A stretch of 64,000 nucleotides of DNA from Caenimonas soli (GTDB lineage Bacteria; Pseudomonadota; Gammaproteobacteria; Burkholderiales; Burkholderiaceae_C): the NCBI RefSeq assembly GCF_013155545.1, contig NZ_JABJVV010000007.1, positions 248,001 through 312,000 on the forward strand, in the 5' to 3' direction. Numbering within the stretch: position 1 is the first letter of the stretch; each line of letters begins with the position of its first letter. A program made the translations under genes and the position numbers. This document shows, piece after piece, positions 53,403-62,063 of the stretch. The notes beneath the pieces are model-generated. The model saw nothing but the letters and a program-made list of their open reading frames with translations. It did no database searches and was not told the origin of the DNA.

Positions 53403-54380
53403 TTGGACAAGCTGCTCGACCGTGCCGATCTGGAACTGCTGCTGGCGGTGCGCGCCCACCCCAGCCTTGCGGCCACCGCCGCCGAGGCGGGCGTGGTCCC
53501 CTCCGTCATCACCAAGAAGCTGGCGGCCCTGGAAGCACGGCTCGGCTTCAAGCTGTTCCAGCGCACCACCCGGCGCATCATTGCCACCGCCGAAGGCGAA
53601 GCCCTTTGCGGCCGCGCCGGCGAACTGCTGCAGGCTTTCGCGCAGCTCGAAGCCGATCTGCAGGAACGCCGCAGCGAACCGTCCGGCCTGATCCGCATCG
53701 CCGCCACCTTCGGTTTCGGGCGCCTGTGGCTGGGTCCGGCGCTGGCGGAATTCCAGGCGCGACATCCGCTGCTGCAGGTCGAGCTACAGCTGACCGAGCA
53801 GTTGCCCAACCTCGCCGTCGAAGGCTATGACGGGGCGGTATGGCTGTGGTCGGTGCAGGGCCGCCGCGCCTCGGAATGGGTGAGCCGGCGGCTTGCCCGC
53901 AACCAGCGCGTGCTGGTGGCCGCCCCCGAGTACCTGCGGCGGCACGGTACGCCGCAAAGGCCCGAGGACCTGGCGCAGCACGCCTGCCTGGTGGTGCGCG
54001 AACACGAACAGCGCTTCGACACATGGGCGCTGCGCAAGGAGCGCCAGAAAGCCGAGATTCGGGTCAGGGTGAAGGGACCGCTGTCCGGCAACTCCGGAGA
54101 ACTGGCGCGCGACTGGTGCCTGGGGGGCCACGGCATCATGCTGCGCAGTTTATGGGACGTCGCGCCCCGGCTGGCCTCTGGCGAGCTGGTTCGGGTGCTA
54201 CCGGGCTACGCCATGCCCGACGCCGACATCCATTGGCTCGCACCGCATCGCGCGCAAACGCCCAAGCGGGTGCGGCTGCTGATCGACTTCCTGGCGGAAC
54301 GCTTTCGCGGCGAACCCTGGAAGCTCAAGGACGCGGCGCCGGAGGCGATCGCACCACGAGGCTCACGCCGACCGCCGTGA
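53403..54380 (+). CDS. LysR family transcriptional regulator
   Basis: 325 residues, TTG start at 53403 (MDKLLDRADLELLLAV). N-terminal HTH: LAVRAHPSLAATAAEAGVVPSVITKKLAALEARLGFKLFQRTTR; substrate-binding domain from about residue 95 (GLIRIAATFGFGRLWLGPALAEFQARHPLLQVEL). Divergent from the hydrolase-ttuC operon (68-base gap containing ATAA/TTAT sequences that could be a LysR box), so it probably controls that operon, as TtuA or DmlR do for tartrate or malate genes. Its 3' end overlaps the convergent eamA gene by 56 bases. Confidence 0.92.
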   Translation: MDKLLDRADLELLLAVRAHPSLAATAAEAGVVPSVITKKLAALEARLGFKLFQRTTRRIIATAEGEALCGRAGELLQAFAQLEADLQERRSEPSGLIRIAATFGFGRLWLGPALAEFQARHPLLQVELQLTEQLPNLAVEGYDGAVWLWSVQGRRASEWVSRRLARNQRVLVAAPEYLRRHGTPQRPEDLAQHACLVVREHEQRFDTWALRKERQKAEIRVRVKGPLSGNSGELARDWCLGGHGIMLRSLWDVAPRLASGELVRVLPGYAMPDADIHWLAPHRAQTPKRVRLLIDFLAERFRGEPWKLKDAAPEAIAPRGSRRPP

Positions 54381-55215
54381 GGGCCATGCCCGCGACAGTG
54401 AAAGCGGTGATCGCTTCGCCGAACAGCAGCCAGGCCATCACCGCGGTACAGGGCGGCACCAGGTACAGCAGGCTGGTCACGGCCGTGGCCGCTCCGCGCT
54501 GGATCAACAGATACAAGAGCGAGCTGCCGCCCAAGGTCAGCGCCAGCACCGACCAGGCCATCGAGCCTGCCAACTGCCCGTTCCAGTTCATCGCTTCGGG
54601 TTCCAGCAGGGCCAGCGGCAAGGTCACGACGAAGGCAGCGCACAACTGCGCCAGGCTCGCGGTGCGCACATCGCAAGGCGCGAGGAAGCGCTTCTGATAG
54701 AGGGTGCCGGCAGTGATGCTGAGCAAGGCCCCCAGCGCCAGCAGGAAGTTCAGGCCATGAATCTCGCCTATCCCCAGCTTCTGCCACACCACCAGGGCCA
54801 GCCCGCCAAAGCCAAGCGCCAAACCGGCCCATTGCCGGGGCGATACCGCCCCGCCGCGCGAAGACACCCAGACGGCGGTGAGTACAGGCTGCAGGCCCAC
54901 CAGCAACGCCACCAGGCCGGCGCCCATGCCCAATTTGACCGCGGCCCACACCCCACCGAGGTACCCGGCGTGCATCAGGATTCCGGTGACCGCCAGGTGC
55001 TTGACCTGGGTGCGGTTGGCCGGCATCGGGGCCCGCGCGGCGAATGCCCACACGGCGAAGCAGGCGACGGAAAGAAGGTAGCGCACCGCCAGGAACTTCA
55101 TCGGCGGTGCATGCGGCATGCCGTAGCGTGCCACGATGAAGCCGGTGCTCCAGATCAACACGAAGACGACGGGCATCGCCGCCACCAGGCGGTCCTGCCG
55201 CGAGACTGAGGTCAT
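54325..55215 (-). CDS. EamA/DMT superfamily transporter
   Basis: 296 residues with ten membrane helices in two EamA repeats (residues about 15-140 and 150-290), for example MPVVFVLIWSTGFIVARYGMPHAPPM at the start and LVPPCTAVMAWLLFGEAITAFTVAGMALTAVGVSLVVR at the end. A probable exporter of amino acids or metabolites; substrate unknown. 7 bases upstream of pgsA's stop, but pgsA reads in the same direction from farther away, so eamA may be the last gene after uvrC-pgsA... in reverse order: pgsA and uvrC lie upstream of it. Confidence 0.92.
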   Translation of the reverse strand: MTSVSRQDRLVAAMPVVFVLIWSTGFIVARYGMPHAPPMKFLAVRYLLSVACFAVWAFAARAPMPANRTQVKHLAVTGILMHAGYLGGVWAAVKLGMGAGLVALLVGLQPVLTAVWVSSRGGAVSPRQWAGLALGFGGLALVVWQKLGIGEIHGLNFLLALGALLSITAGTLYQKRFLAPCDVRTASLAQLCAAFVVTLPLALLEPEAMNWNGQLAGSMAWSVLALTLGGSSLLYLLIQRGAATAVTSLLYLVPPCTAVMAWLLFGEAITAFTVAGMALTAVGVSLVVRSPPAPRP

Positions 55216-55222
55216 TCCTGCC

Positions 55223-55789
55223 CTACTTCACTCGTTTTCTGATTTCCGGCAGGGCCTTTTGCAGGTAGTACACCATGGACCAGACCGTGAGGATGGCCGA
55301 CAGCCAGATCAGCCAAGTGCCCCACAAGCCGGTGTCTATCAGGCCGAGGATGCTGCCGTCGAACAGCAGGAAAGGGATGGCGATCATCTGGACCGTGGTC
55401 TTGACCTTGCCCAGCATGTGCACCGCCACGCTCTTGGACGCACCGATCTGCGCCATCCATTCGCGCAACGCCGAAATCGCGATCTCCCGGCCAATGATGA
55501 TCAACGCCACGAAGACATCCGCGCGCTGCAGGTGCACCAGCACCAGCAAGGAAGCGCAGACCAGGAACTTGTCCGCCACCGGGTCCAGGAAGGCCCCGAA
55601 TGACGACGTTTGATTGAGCTTGCGGGCCAGGTAGCCGTCCAGCCAGTCCGTAAGGGCGAACGTGATGAACATCGCCGTGGCGATCAGGTTCTGCACCGGA
55701 TGCGCCAACCCCAGGTAGAACACGCCCACGATCAGCGGAATCGCGACGATGCGTGTCCAGGTCAATATCGTGGGGATGGTGAAGAACAT
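55223..55789 (-). CDS. pgsA: CDP-diacylglycerol-glycerol-3-phosphate 3-phosphatidyltransferase
   Basis: 188 residues from ATG 55787-55789 (MFFTIPTILTWTRI). CDP-alcohol phosphotransferase motif D-G-x2-A-R-x8-G-x3-D-x3-D is present: DGYLARKLNQTSSFGAFLDPVADK, about residues 53-77. Several membrane helices. Makes phosphatidylglycerol phosphate. It starts 28 bases after uvrC and is followed by an EamA gene, same strand; the uvrC-pgsA pair is common in proteobacteria. Confidence 0.96.
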   Translation of the reverse strand: MFFTIPTILTWTRIVAIPLIVGVFYLGLAHPVQNLIATAMFITFALTDWLDGYLARKLNQTSSFGAFLDPVADKFLVCASLLVLVHLQRADVFVALIIIGREIAISALREWMAQIGASKSVAVHMLGKVKTTVQMIAIPFLLFDGSILGLIDTGLWGTWLIWLSAILTVWSMVYYLQKALPEIRKRVK

Positions 55790-55817
55790 TGCCCCGATTC
55801 TGGCATGGCCCAAGCTT

Positions 55818-57794
55818 CTAATGCAGCGCCCGATAAATCTCTTCTGCCAGTTCGCGCGAAATGCCTTCCACGCTGGCGATGTCGTCCACGCCGGCGGCCG
55901 CCACGCCCCGCACGCCGCCGAAGCGCTGCAACAGGCGCGCGCGCTTCTTGGCGCCTATGCCCGGAATCTCCTCGAGGCTGCTGCCGCCCACCCGGACTTT
56001 GGCGCGGCGCGCCCGCATGCCCGTGATGGCGAAGCGGTGCGCCTCGTCGCGGATCTGGGCCACCAGCATGAGCGCGGCCGAATCCTTGCCCAGGTACACC
56101 TTGTCGCGTCCGTCGGCAAACACCAGTTCTTCCAGGCCGACTTTGCGGCCCTCGCCTTTTTCCACCCCTACGATGACAGCCAGGTCCAGCCCCAGCTCGG
56201 CGAACACCTCGCGCGCCATGCTCACCTGCCCCTTGCCGCCGTCCACCAGTACCAGGTCCGGCAGCCGGCCGGCGCCGCCACCGCTTGCGCGCGCGGGCGT
56301 GGCGTCCGGCGGATCGCGGCCCGCCTCCGCCAGCTTGCTGTAACGGCGCATCAGGACCTGCCGCATGGCGGCGTAGTCGTCGCCCGGGGTGATGCCGTCG
56401 ATGTTGTAGCGGCGATATTCCGAGTTCTGCATCTTGTGATGGTGGAACACCACGCAGGACGCCTGGGTGGCCTCGCCGGCCGTGTGCGAGATGTCGAAGC
56501 ACTCGATGCGGAAGGTGTCCAGGTTGTCCGGCGCCAGGTCGAGCGCGTCCACCAGGGCCCGGGTGCGGGCCTGCTGCGAGCCTTCCTCGGCCAGCAACCG
56601 AGCGAGCTGGATGTCTGCGTTTTTCTGCGCCATCTCCAGCCACAGGCGGCGCTGTTCCCGAGGGTTGTGCACGGCACTGATCTTGATGCCGCTCTGTTCG
56701 CACAATGCATCGATCAGCTCGCGGCTCACTGCGTGGCTGGTGATGAGTGCGGGCGGGACCGGCACGCCGATGTAATGCTGCGCGATGAAGGCCTCCAGCA
56801 CGTGCACCTCGACCGGCTGCGGCGGGGCGGCGGCGGCGCCTTCGTCCGCGATGTTGTCGAAGTCCTGCACGGCGGCTGCATCTTCCACATGGGTGGGGAA
56901 GTAGGCCCGATCGCCCAGGTGGCGGCCGCCGCGCACCATGGCCAGATTCACGCAAGCCTTGCCGCCCTGTACCTTTACCGCCAGGATGTCCACGTCCTTG
57001 TCCGAAATGGTCTCCACCGACTGCTGGTGCAGCACCTTCGACAGCGCACTCATCTGGTTGCGCAGTTCGGCGGCCTGCTCGAACTCCAGCTTGTCGGCGT
57101 GCTGCATCATCCGCGCCTCCAGCGCTGCCAGTACGGCCTGGGTTTCGCCGCGCAAAAAAGCCTCTGCGTTGTGCACGTCCTGCGCGTAGTCCTGCGGCGA
57201 TATGAAGTTCACGCAGGGTCCCGAGCAGCGCTTGATCTGGTAGAGCAGGCAGGGCCGGGTGCGGTTGGCGAACACCGTGTCTTCGCAGGTGCGCAGCCGG
57301 AACACCTTCTGCAGCAGCTGGATCGATTCCTTCACGGCCCAGGCGCTGGGGTACGGGCCGAAATAGCGGTGCTTGCGATCGACCGAGCCACGGTAGTAGG
57401 CGACGCGCGGGAAGGTCGAGGCCGTGAGCGGCGCAACTTCGCTGGTTCCGACCTTGTCCGAACCGGCGATCTTCAGGTATGGATAGCTCTTGTCGTCGCG
57501 AAACAGGATGTTGTAGCGCGGGTTGAGCGTCTTGATCAGGTTGTTTTCGAGCAGCAGGGCCTCGGCCTCGGAGCGCACCACCGTGGTTTCCAGCCGCGCG
57601 ATCTTGCCGATCATGTGGCCGATGCGCGTGCCGCCGTGGTTCTTCTGGAAATAGCTGGAGACTCGCTTTTTCAGGTTGCGCGCCTTGCCCACGTAGAGCA
57701 CGCCATCGTCGGCGTCGAAATAGCGATAGACGCCCGGCAACGGGGGCAGCGCGGCGACTTGCGCCAGCAATTGATCGGAATGGACCTCGGACAT
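55818..57794 (-). CDS. uvrC: excinuclease ABC subunit C
   Basis: 658 residues. GIY-YIG nuclease ([31 protein letters not shown], residues 20-50), UVR motif ([20 protein letters not shown]), RNase H-like C-terminal nuclease ([38 protein letters not shown]), and tandem HhH ([40 protein letters not shown]). Makes both incisions in nucleotide excision repair. Divergent from earP. Confidence 0.97.
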   Translation of the reverse strand: MSEVHSDQLLAQVAALPPLPGVYRYFDADDGVLYVGKARNLKKRVSSYFQKNHGGTRIGHMIGKIARLETTVVRSEAEALLLENNLIKTLNPRYNILFRDDKSYPYLKIAGSDKVGTSEVAPLTASTFPRVAYYRGSVDRKHRYFGPYPSAWAVKESIQLLQKVFRLRTCEDTVFANRTRPCLLYQIKRCSGPCVNFISPQDYAQDVHNAEAFLRGETQAVLAALEARMMQHADKLEFEQAAELRNQMSALSKVLHQQSVETISDKDVDILAVKVQGGKACVNLAMVRGGRHLGDRAYFPTHVEDAAAVQDFDNIADEGAAAAPPQPVEVHVLEAFIAQHYIGVPVPPALITSHAVSRELIDALCEQSGIKISAVHNPREQRRLWLEMAQKNADIQLARLLAEEGSQQARTRALVDALDLAPDNLDTFRIECFDISHTAGEATQASCVVFHHHKMQNSEYRRYNIDGITPGDDYAAMRQVLMRRYSKLAEAGRDPPDATPARASGGGAGRLPDLVLVDGGKGQVSMAREVFAELGLDLAVIVGVEKGEGRKVGLEELVFADGRDKVYLGKDSAALMLVAQIRDEAHRFAITGMRARRAKVRVGGSSLEEIPGIGAKKRARLLQRFGGVRGVAAAGVDDIASVEGISRELAEEIYRALH

Positions 57795-57838
57795 ACAACC
57801 GCTATTGTGGACAATCCGTAAAAGGCCATCGCCACCTC

Positions 57839-58927
57839 ATGCTCTGGGACATCTTCTGCAAGGTCATCGACAACCACGGCGATATCGGCGTGTGCTGGCG
57901 CCTGTCGGTTCAGCTCGCCGAGCGGGGCGAGTCGGTGCGCCTGTGGGTGGATGATGCTTCGGCGCTGGCCTGGATGGCCCCGCAAGGCCATCCGCGGGTG
58001 CAGGTGTCGGGCTGGGAGGGTTCGGCCACCATCGAGCCCGGCGAGGTCGTGATCGAGGCCTTCGGCTGCGACCTCACGCTGCGCTTCCAGGCCGCCATTG
58101 CCGCAAAAGCCCAGGTCCGGGGCCGGCAGCCGGCATGGATCAACCTGGAGTACCTGACGGCCGAAACCTTTGCCGAGCGCAGCCATGGCCTGCCCTCGCC
58201 CGTGCTGTCAGGCCCGGCGGCGGGCCTGACCAAGCATTTCTTCTACCCGGGTTTCACACCGCGCACCGGCGGCTTGCTGCGGGAGCCCGACCTCGAGCAG
58301 CGCCAGGCGGCATTCGATCGGGCGGCGTGGCTGCATGAACACCGCATCGCCCATCGCGGCGAGGCCCAACTGGTCAGCCTGTTCTGTTACGAGCCCCCGG
58401 CGCTCGACCAGATGCTCACGCAATGGGCCGCGGGCCCCGCTCCTACCCATGTGCTGGTGACTGCGGGGCGCGCCACGGCGGCGGTGCGCGCCGCGGTAGA
58501 AAAAAAGCAGCACGCCGATCTTTCCTGGAACAGCGCGTCGCTGCTGTCGATCACCTGGCTGCCACTGCTCAGCCAGCCCGATTTCGACCACCTGCTGTGG
58601 GCCTGCGACCTCAATTTCGTGCGCGGCGAGGATTCGCTGATACGCGCCTTGTGGGCCGGCAAGCCCATGGTCTGGCAGATCTACCCGCAGCACGACGAGG
58701 CGCACCACGCCAAGCTCGCAGCCTTCCTGGACTGGCTGGGCGCGCCCGCGGACTTGCGGGCGTTTTACGGGGCCTGGAACGGTATCGGCGAGCTACTGCC
58801 TCCTGTTGATGCACCGGCATGGGCTACCTGCGTACAGCAGAGCCGCACGCGGCTGCAGGGCCAGGACGACCTGGTTACACAGCTCATGGGCTTCACCGCA
58901 CGCGGCCCGCAGGCCATGCCTCTTTGA
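57839..58927 (+). CDS. earP: EF-P arginine rhamnosyltransferase EarP
   Basis: 362-residue GT-B glycosyltransferase. N-terminal WDIFCKVIDNHGDIGVCWRL with catalytic-region Asp11 and Asp15, and Glu264 in NFVRGEDSLIRALWAGKPMVWQIYPQ near the dTDP-rhamnose site. It rhamnosylates Arg32 of EF-P, which is needed to rescue ribosomes at polyproline. The partner efp, with Arg32, is the next gene. Confidence 0.96.
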   Translation: MLWDIFCKVIDNHGDIGVCWRLSVQLAERGESVRLWVDDASALAWMAPQGHPRVQVSGWEGSATIEPGEVVIEAFGCDLTLRFQAAIAAKAQVRGRQPAWINLEYLTAETFAERSHGLPSPVLSGPAAGLTKHFFYPGFTPRTGGLLREPDLEQRQAAFDRAAWLHEHRIAHRGEAQLVSLFCYEPPALDQMLTQWAAGPAPTHVLVTAGRATAAVRAAVEKKQHADLSWNSASLLSITWLPLLSQPDFDHLLWACDLNFVRGEDSLIRALWAGKPMVWQIYPQHDEAHHAKLAAFLDWLGAPADLRAFYGAWNGIGELLPPVDAPAWATCVQQSRTRLQGQDDLVTQLMGFTARGPQAMPL

Positions 58928-59050
58928 GGGGTACGGAAAAACCGTTAAAATCCAAGGCTTTGCGCAGTTCTGCGGGTGCACAACCCAAGCGCAATGCTTA
59001 TCTCCGGGGCTTTGCAAAGAGCAGCCCGGCCCAACCCTGAATACATCGCT

Positions 59051-59605
59051 ATGAAAATCGCTCAAGAAATCCGCGCCGGCAACGTGATCATGCACGGCAA
59101 AGACCCCATGGTGGTCCTGAAGACCGAATACAGCCGCGGCGGGCGCAATTCCGCGACGGTGCGCATGAAGCTCAAGAGCCTGATCGCCAACTTCAACACC
59201 GAAGTGGTCCTGAAGGCCGACGACAAGATGGACCAGATCGTGCTGGACAAGAAGGATTGCACCTACTCCTACTTCGCCGACCCGATGTACGTGTTCATGG
59301 ACGCCGACTACAACCAGTATGAAGTCGAGGCCGAAAACATGGGCGACGCCCTGAACTACCTCGAAGACGGCATGCCCGCCGAAGTGGTGTTCTACGAAGG
59401 CAAGGCCCTGTCCGTGGAGCTGCCCACCAGCGTGGAGCGCGAGATCACCTGGACCGAGCCGGCCGTCAAGGGCGACACGTCGGGCAAGGTGCTCAAGCCC
59501 GCCAAGATCGCGACCGGTTTCGAGATCGGCGTGCCGATCTTCGTGGCCCAGGGCGACAAGGTCGAAATCGACACCCGCACCGGCGAATACAGAAGGCGTG
59601 TGTAA
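59051..59605 (+). CDS. efp: elongation factor P (Arg32 type)
   Basis: 184 residues from ATG 59051 ([19 protein letters not shown]); the upstream open frame is not coding. Three OB-like domains; the loop [14 protein letters not shown] has Arg at position 32, the residue modified by EarP (lysine in EpmA-dependent EF-P). Ends GEYRRRV. Helps translate polyproline stretches. 123 bases after earP; a strong terminator follows. Confidence 0.98.
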   Translation: MKIAQEIRAGNVIMHGKDPMVVLKTEYSRGGRNSATVRMKLKSLIANFNTEVVLKADDKMDQIVLDKKDCTYSYFADPMYVFMDADYNQYEVEAENMGDALNYLEDGMPAEVVFYEGKALSVELPTSVEREITWTEPAVKGDTSGKVLKPAKIATGFEIGVPIFVAQGDKVEIDTRTGEYRRRV

Positions 59606-59640
59606 CCCGCCGCGCCGGCCGCCACACCAACACCCACGAC

Positions 59641-59668
59641 AAGGCTCCGCAAGGGGCCTTTGTTTTTT
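59641..59668 (+). terminator. rho-independent terminator of efp
   Basis: AAGGCTCC-GCAA-GGGGCCTT: an 8-bp stem (one T-G pair) with a GCAA tetraloop, followed by TGTTTTTT. It ends 6 bases before the next start codon. Confidence 0.85.
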
Positions 59669-59674
59669 CAGCCC

Positions 59675-60463
59675 ATGAACTTCGACTTCAGCCAGATCGC
59701 CGTGCCCTTCCGCATGCAGCCGGGCCTGCGGCGGGTGGCTGGGGATGAGGTCCGCCTGACCCCCCTGGATACTGGAAGCGCCCTGTATGCGGAAAAGCGG
59801 GCTGTGCTGGAGGCTGGGCAGTCACGGCACGCCTTGCCGGGCTTCGATCCGGCCCCGGCTCTGCGAGCCATCGCGGCGCGGGCCGCAGGACCTGCTCATG
59901 CCCAACTGCCGCCGGAGCTGGCGTTCGAGGAAGATTTCGCCGTGCTCGATGGCGCGACCGGCACCCTGCCCTGGCTGTGCGTTTGCGTGCCTTCGCATTG
60001 GGTGCCCGAGGACAAGCTGGGCCTGGACTTTGCCGCCGTGCATGGTCCGGTGGCCGACAACGCCGCGCTCGTGGCGGCCTCGCAGCAACTGGTGGCACTG
60101 GCCACTTCGGGCGATTGCTGGGAACGCTTTGTCTGGACCATCAGTCCCTCTGCACGCCATGACCAGCATCCGCGCCGCCATGCGCGCACGCCTTGGCCGG
60201 CCACCACGGACCCGGAAGTCTTTGCCGGCCAGTGCTGGCTGCGCGCCGAGCGCCAGGTGTTCTTCCCCGTGGGCCAGGGCACGCGGCAGGCGGTCTTCGC
60301 CATCCGAGTGATGATCCAGCCCCTGGCGCAAGCCGTGCAAGCCCCCGGCGCGGCGGCGCGCCTGCGCGATTCGCTGGCTTCGATGTCGCAAGCGGTTCTC
60401 GACTACAAGAATTTGGGCGAGGCGCGCGATCGCTTGCTGCGCTGGCTGGGACCCCGTGCCTGA
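59675..60463 (+). CDS. DUF3445 / heme-dependent oxidative N-demethylase-like protein
   Basis: 262 residues from ATG 59675 (MNFDFSQIAVPFRMQPGLRRV). Features of DUF3445: an early PFRMQPGL motif, VCVPSHWVPEDKLGLDFAAVHGPV in the middle, and LRAERQVFFPVGQGTRQAVFAIRVMIQPL late. One family member is the heme-containing alpha subunit of an oxidative N-demethylase; most are uncharacterised. No reductase subunit lies nearby. Start codon is just after the efp terminator, so it may depend on read-through or an own promoter within efp. Confidence 0.8.
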   Translation: MNFDFSQIAVPFRMQPGLRRVAGDEVRLTPLDTGSALYAEKRAVLEAGQSRHALPGFDPAPALRAIAARAAGPAHAQLPPELAFEEDFAVLDGATGTLPWLCVCVPSHWVPEDKLGLDFAAVHGPVADNAALVAASQQLVALATSGDCWERFVWTISPSARHDQHPRRHARTPWPATTDPEVFAGQCWLRAERQVFFPVGQGTRQAVFAIRVMIQPLAQAVQAPGAAARLRDSLASMSQAVLDYKNLGEARDRLLRWLGPRA

Positions 60464-60466
60464 TGC

Positions 60467-61129
60467 TCAGTACACGCGCCGGTACAGCAGCAGCATCAGG
60501 CCGATGACCAGCGCCACACCGGCCAGCGCGATATACAGAGAGTGCGCCGACGGACCGCGTGGCGCAACCAGATCGGGCCCCAGCGGCGCGGGTTCGGTGA
60601 ACGGGGTGGCGGCAGGCAGCCATTGCGCCAGTTCCATCGCCGACTCCGGCGTGAACAGTTCGAGCGCGACACGTTGTAATTTCTTCGCCGGGTCGCAACG
60701 CAGCCCCAATTCGACCTGCGAGCCCGTAACGCGTGCGTGGACCACGTCCTTGATGGGAATCTTCACGCGGCCTTCCTTCAAGCCCAACCCCTGGCGGAAC
60801 CTGCCCGCCAGCCGCAGCACGTTGTTTTGAACCCGTACCTCGATCTCTCCCTTGAACCGGGGGATGTCCAGTCCTCGCCCCTCGACCTGTAGCACACTTG
60901 CGGAAAACCTGGCTTGCACCACGGAGAAGCTGCCGCTGCGTTCGGGATTGAAGGAAGCCGGCCGGGGTTGGTGGATGAGGTCCGCTACCGTCAGTTGGCC
61001 ACCGTCGGTGCCGATGAGCACGTGATCGCTGGTCAGCGCTTTCTTGATGCGCATGCCAACGATGGTTCTGCGATCGTAGGGCCCCACCGTTCGTCCCTCG
61101 AGCAGGACGTGATAGATCGTCTGGTCCAA
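60467..61129 (-). CDS. hypothetical tail-anchored protein with GYF_2-like N-terminus
   Basis: 220 residues, TTG start at 61127-61129 with AGGGGA six bases upstream; the long open frame further upstream is antisense to the LOG gene. The N-terminus YHVLLEGRTVGPYDRRTIVGMRIKKALTSDHVLIGTDGGQL resembles a GYF_2 (DUF4339) domain; a beta-rich PH-like middle follows (about 70-175), and the C-terminus is a single membrane helix (SLYIALAGVALVIGLMLLLYRRVY). Cytosolic domain anchored by its tail is the likely topology. Function unknown. Confidence 0.7.
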   Translation of the reverse strand: MDQTIYHVLLEGRTVGPYDRRTIVGMRIKKALTSDHVLIGTDGGQLTVADLIHQPRPASFNPERSGSFSVVQARFSASVLQVEGRGLDIPRFKGEIEVRVQNNVLRLAGRFRQGLGLKEGRVKIPIKDVVHARVTGSQVELGLRCDPAKKLQRVALELFTPESAMELAQWLPAATPFTEPAPLGPDLVAPRGPSAHSLYIALAGVALVIGLMLLLYRRVY

Positions 61130-61199
61130 CTCTGTCCCCTCAGATTCTTTGGACGCAAGGATAGCGGAGAAATGGCCCGGATTGCCGCAGAATGGCGCC

Positions 61200-62063
61200 A
61201 TGCCTTCTACCCGCAATATCCATGACCGCCGCCTGGCCGACGCCTGGGCCACGCTCCAAGCCCACTCCAGCGAGGGCCTGCCGCTGGACCCCGACGCCAG
61301 CCGGCTGGCCTTCGCCGATCCCGAGTTTTTGCTGCGCCGCGAAACGCGCGGCATCCGCTTCCAGCTCGAGCTGCTCAAGCCCGACCTGGAGCAGCAGGCC
61401 CACGGCATAGAGAACACCATCGTCGTGTTCGGCAGCGCCCGCTTCCGCAGCGACGAGGAATCGGCCGCGCTGGTCGTCGCAGCCGAAAGCTCGGGCGACG
61501 AAGTGCAGATCAGGCGCGCCCGGGCCCTCGCACGCAACGCCCACTATTACGAGAAGGCGCGCGCCTTCGGCAAGCTGGTGGCGCACTACAGCGCCGGCAA
61601 GAACCCCGAGGACATGCTCTTCATCTGCACTGGCGGCGGCCCCGGGATCATGCAGGGCGCGAATCGCGGCGCGTATGAGGGCGACGGCATCAGCGTGGGC
61701 CTGTCCATTGCCTTGCCGATGGAAGAAAGCGCCAATCCGTACGTCACGCCGGCACTGTCATTCAAGTTCCACTACTTCGCCTTGCGCAAGATGCATTTCA
61801 TGATGCGCGCCAAGGCTCTGGTGGCGTTTCCGGGCGGCTTCGGCACGCTGGACGAGCTGTTCGAAGTGATCACCCTGGTGCAGACACGCAAGGCCAAGCA
61901 GGTGCCGATCGTGTTGTTCGGAACCGACTACTGGAAGCGGCTGATCAATTTCGACGTGCTCATCGAAGAAGGCGTGATCTCCGCAGCCGATCTCGACCTG
62001 TTCCAGTATGCCGACGACCCCGAGACCGCCTGGGACATCATCAAGGGGTTCTATCGCCTCTAG
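61200..62063 (+). CDS. LOG family protein (TIGR00730 type)
   Basis: 287 residues from ATG 61200 (MPSTRNIHD). Rossmann-like lysine decarboxylase-like fold: VVFGSARFRSDEES, ICTGGGPGIMQGANRGAYEGDGISVGLSI, and the signature PGGFGTLDELFEVITLVQT. Many LOG proteins are nucleoside 5'-monophosphate phosphoribohydrolases (cytokinin activation in plants; nucleotide hydrolysis in bacteria). The long N-terminal 75 residues before the fold are typical of the larger proteobacterial form. Convergent with the MFS gene, sharing CTAG. Confidence 0.93.
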   Translation: MPSTRNIHDRRLADAWATLQAHSSEGLPLDPDASRLAFADPEFLLRRETRGIRFQLELLKPDLEQQAHGIENTIVVFGSARFRSDEESAALVVAAESSGDEVQIRRARALARNAHYYEKARAFGKLVAHYSAGKNPEDMLFICTGGGPGIMQGANRGAYEGDGISVGLSIALPMEESANPYVTPALSFKFHYFALRKMHFMMRAKALVAFPGGFGTLDELFEVITLVQTRKAKQVPIVLFGTDYWKRLINFDVLIEEGVISAADLDLFQYADDPETAWDIIKGFYRL

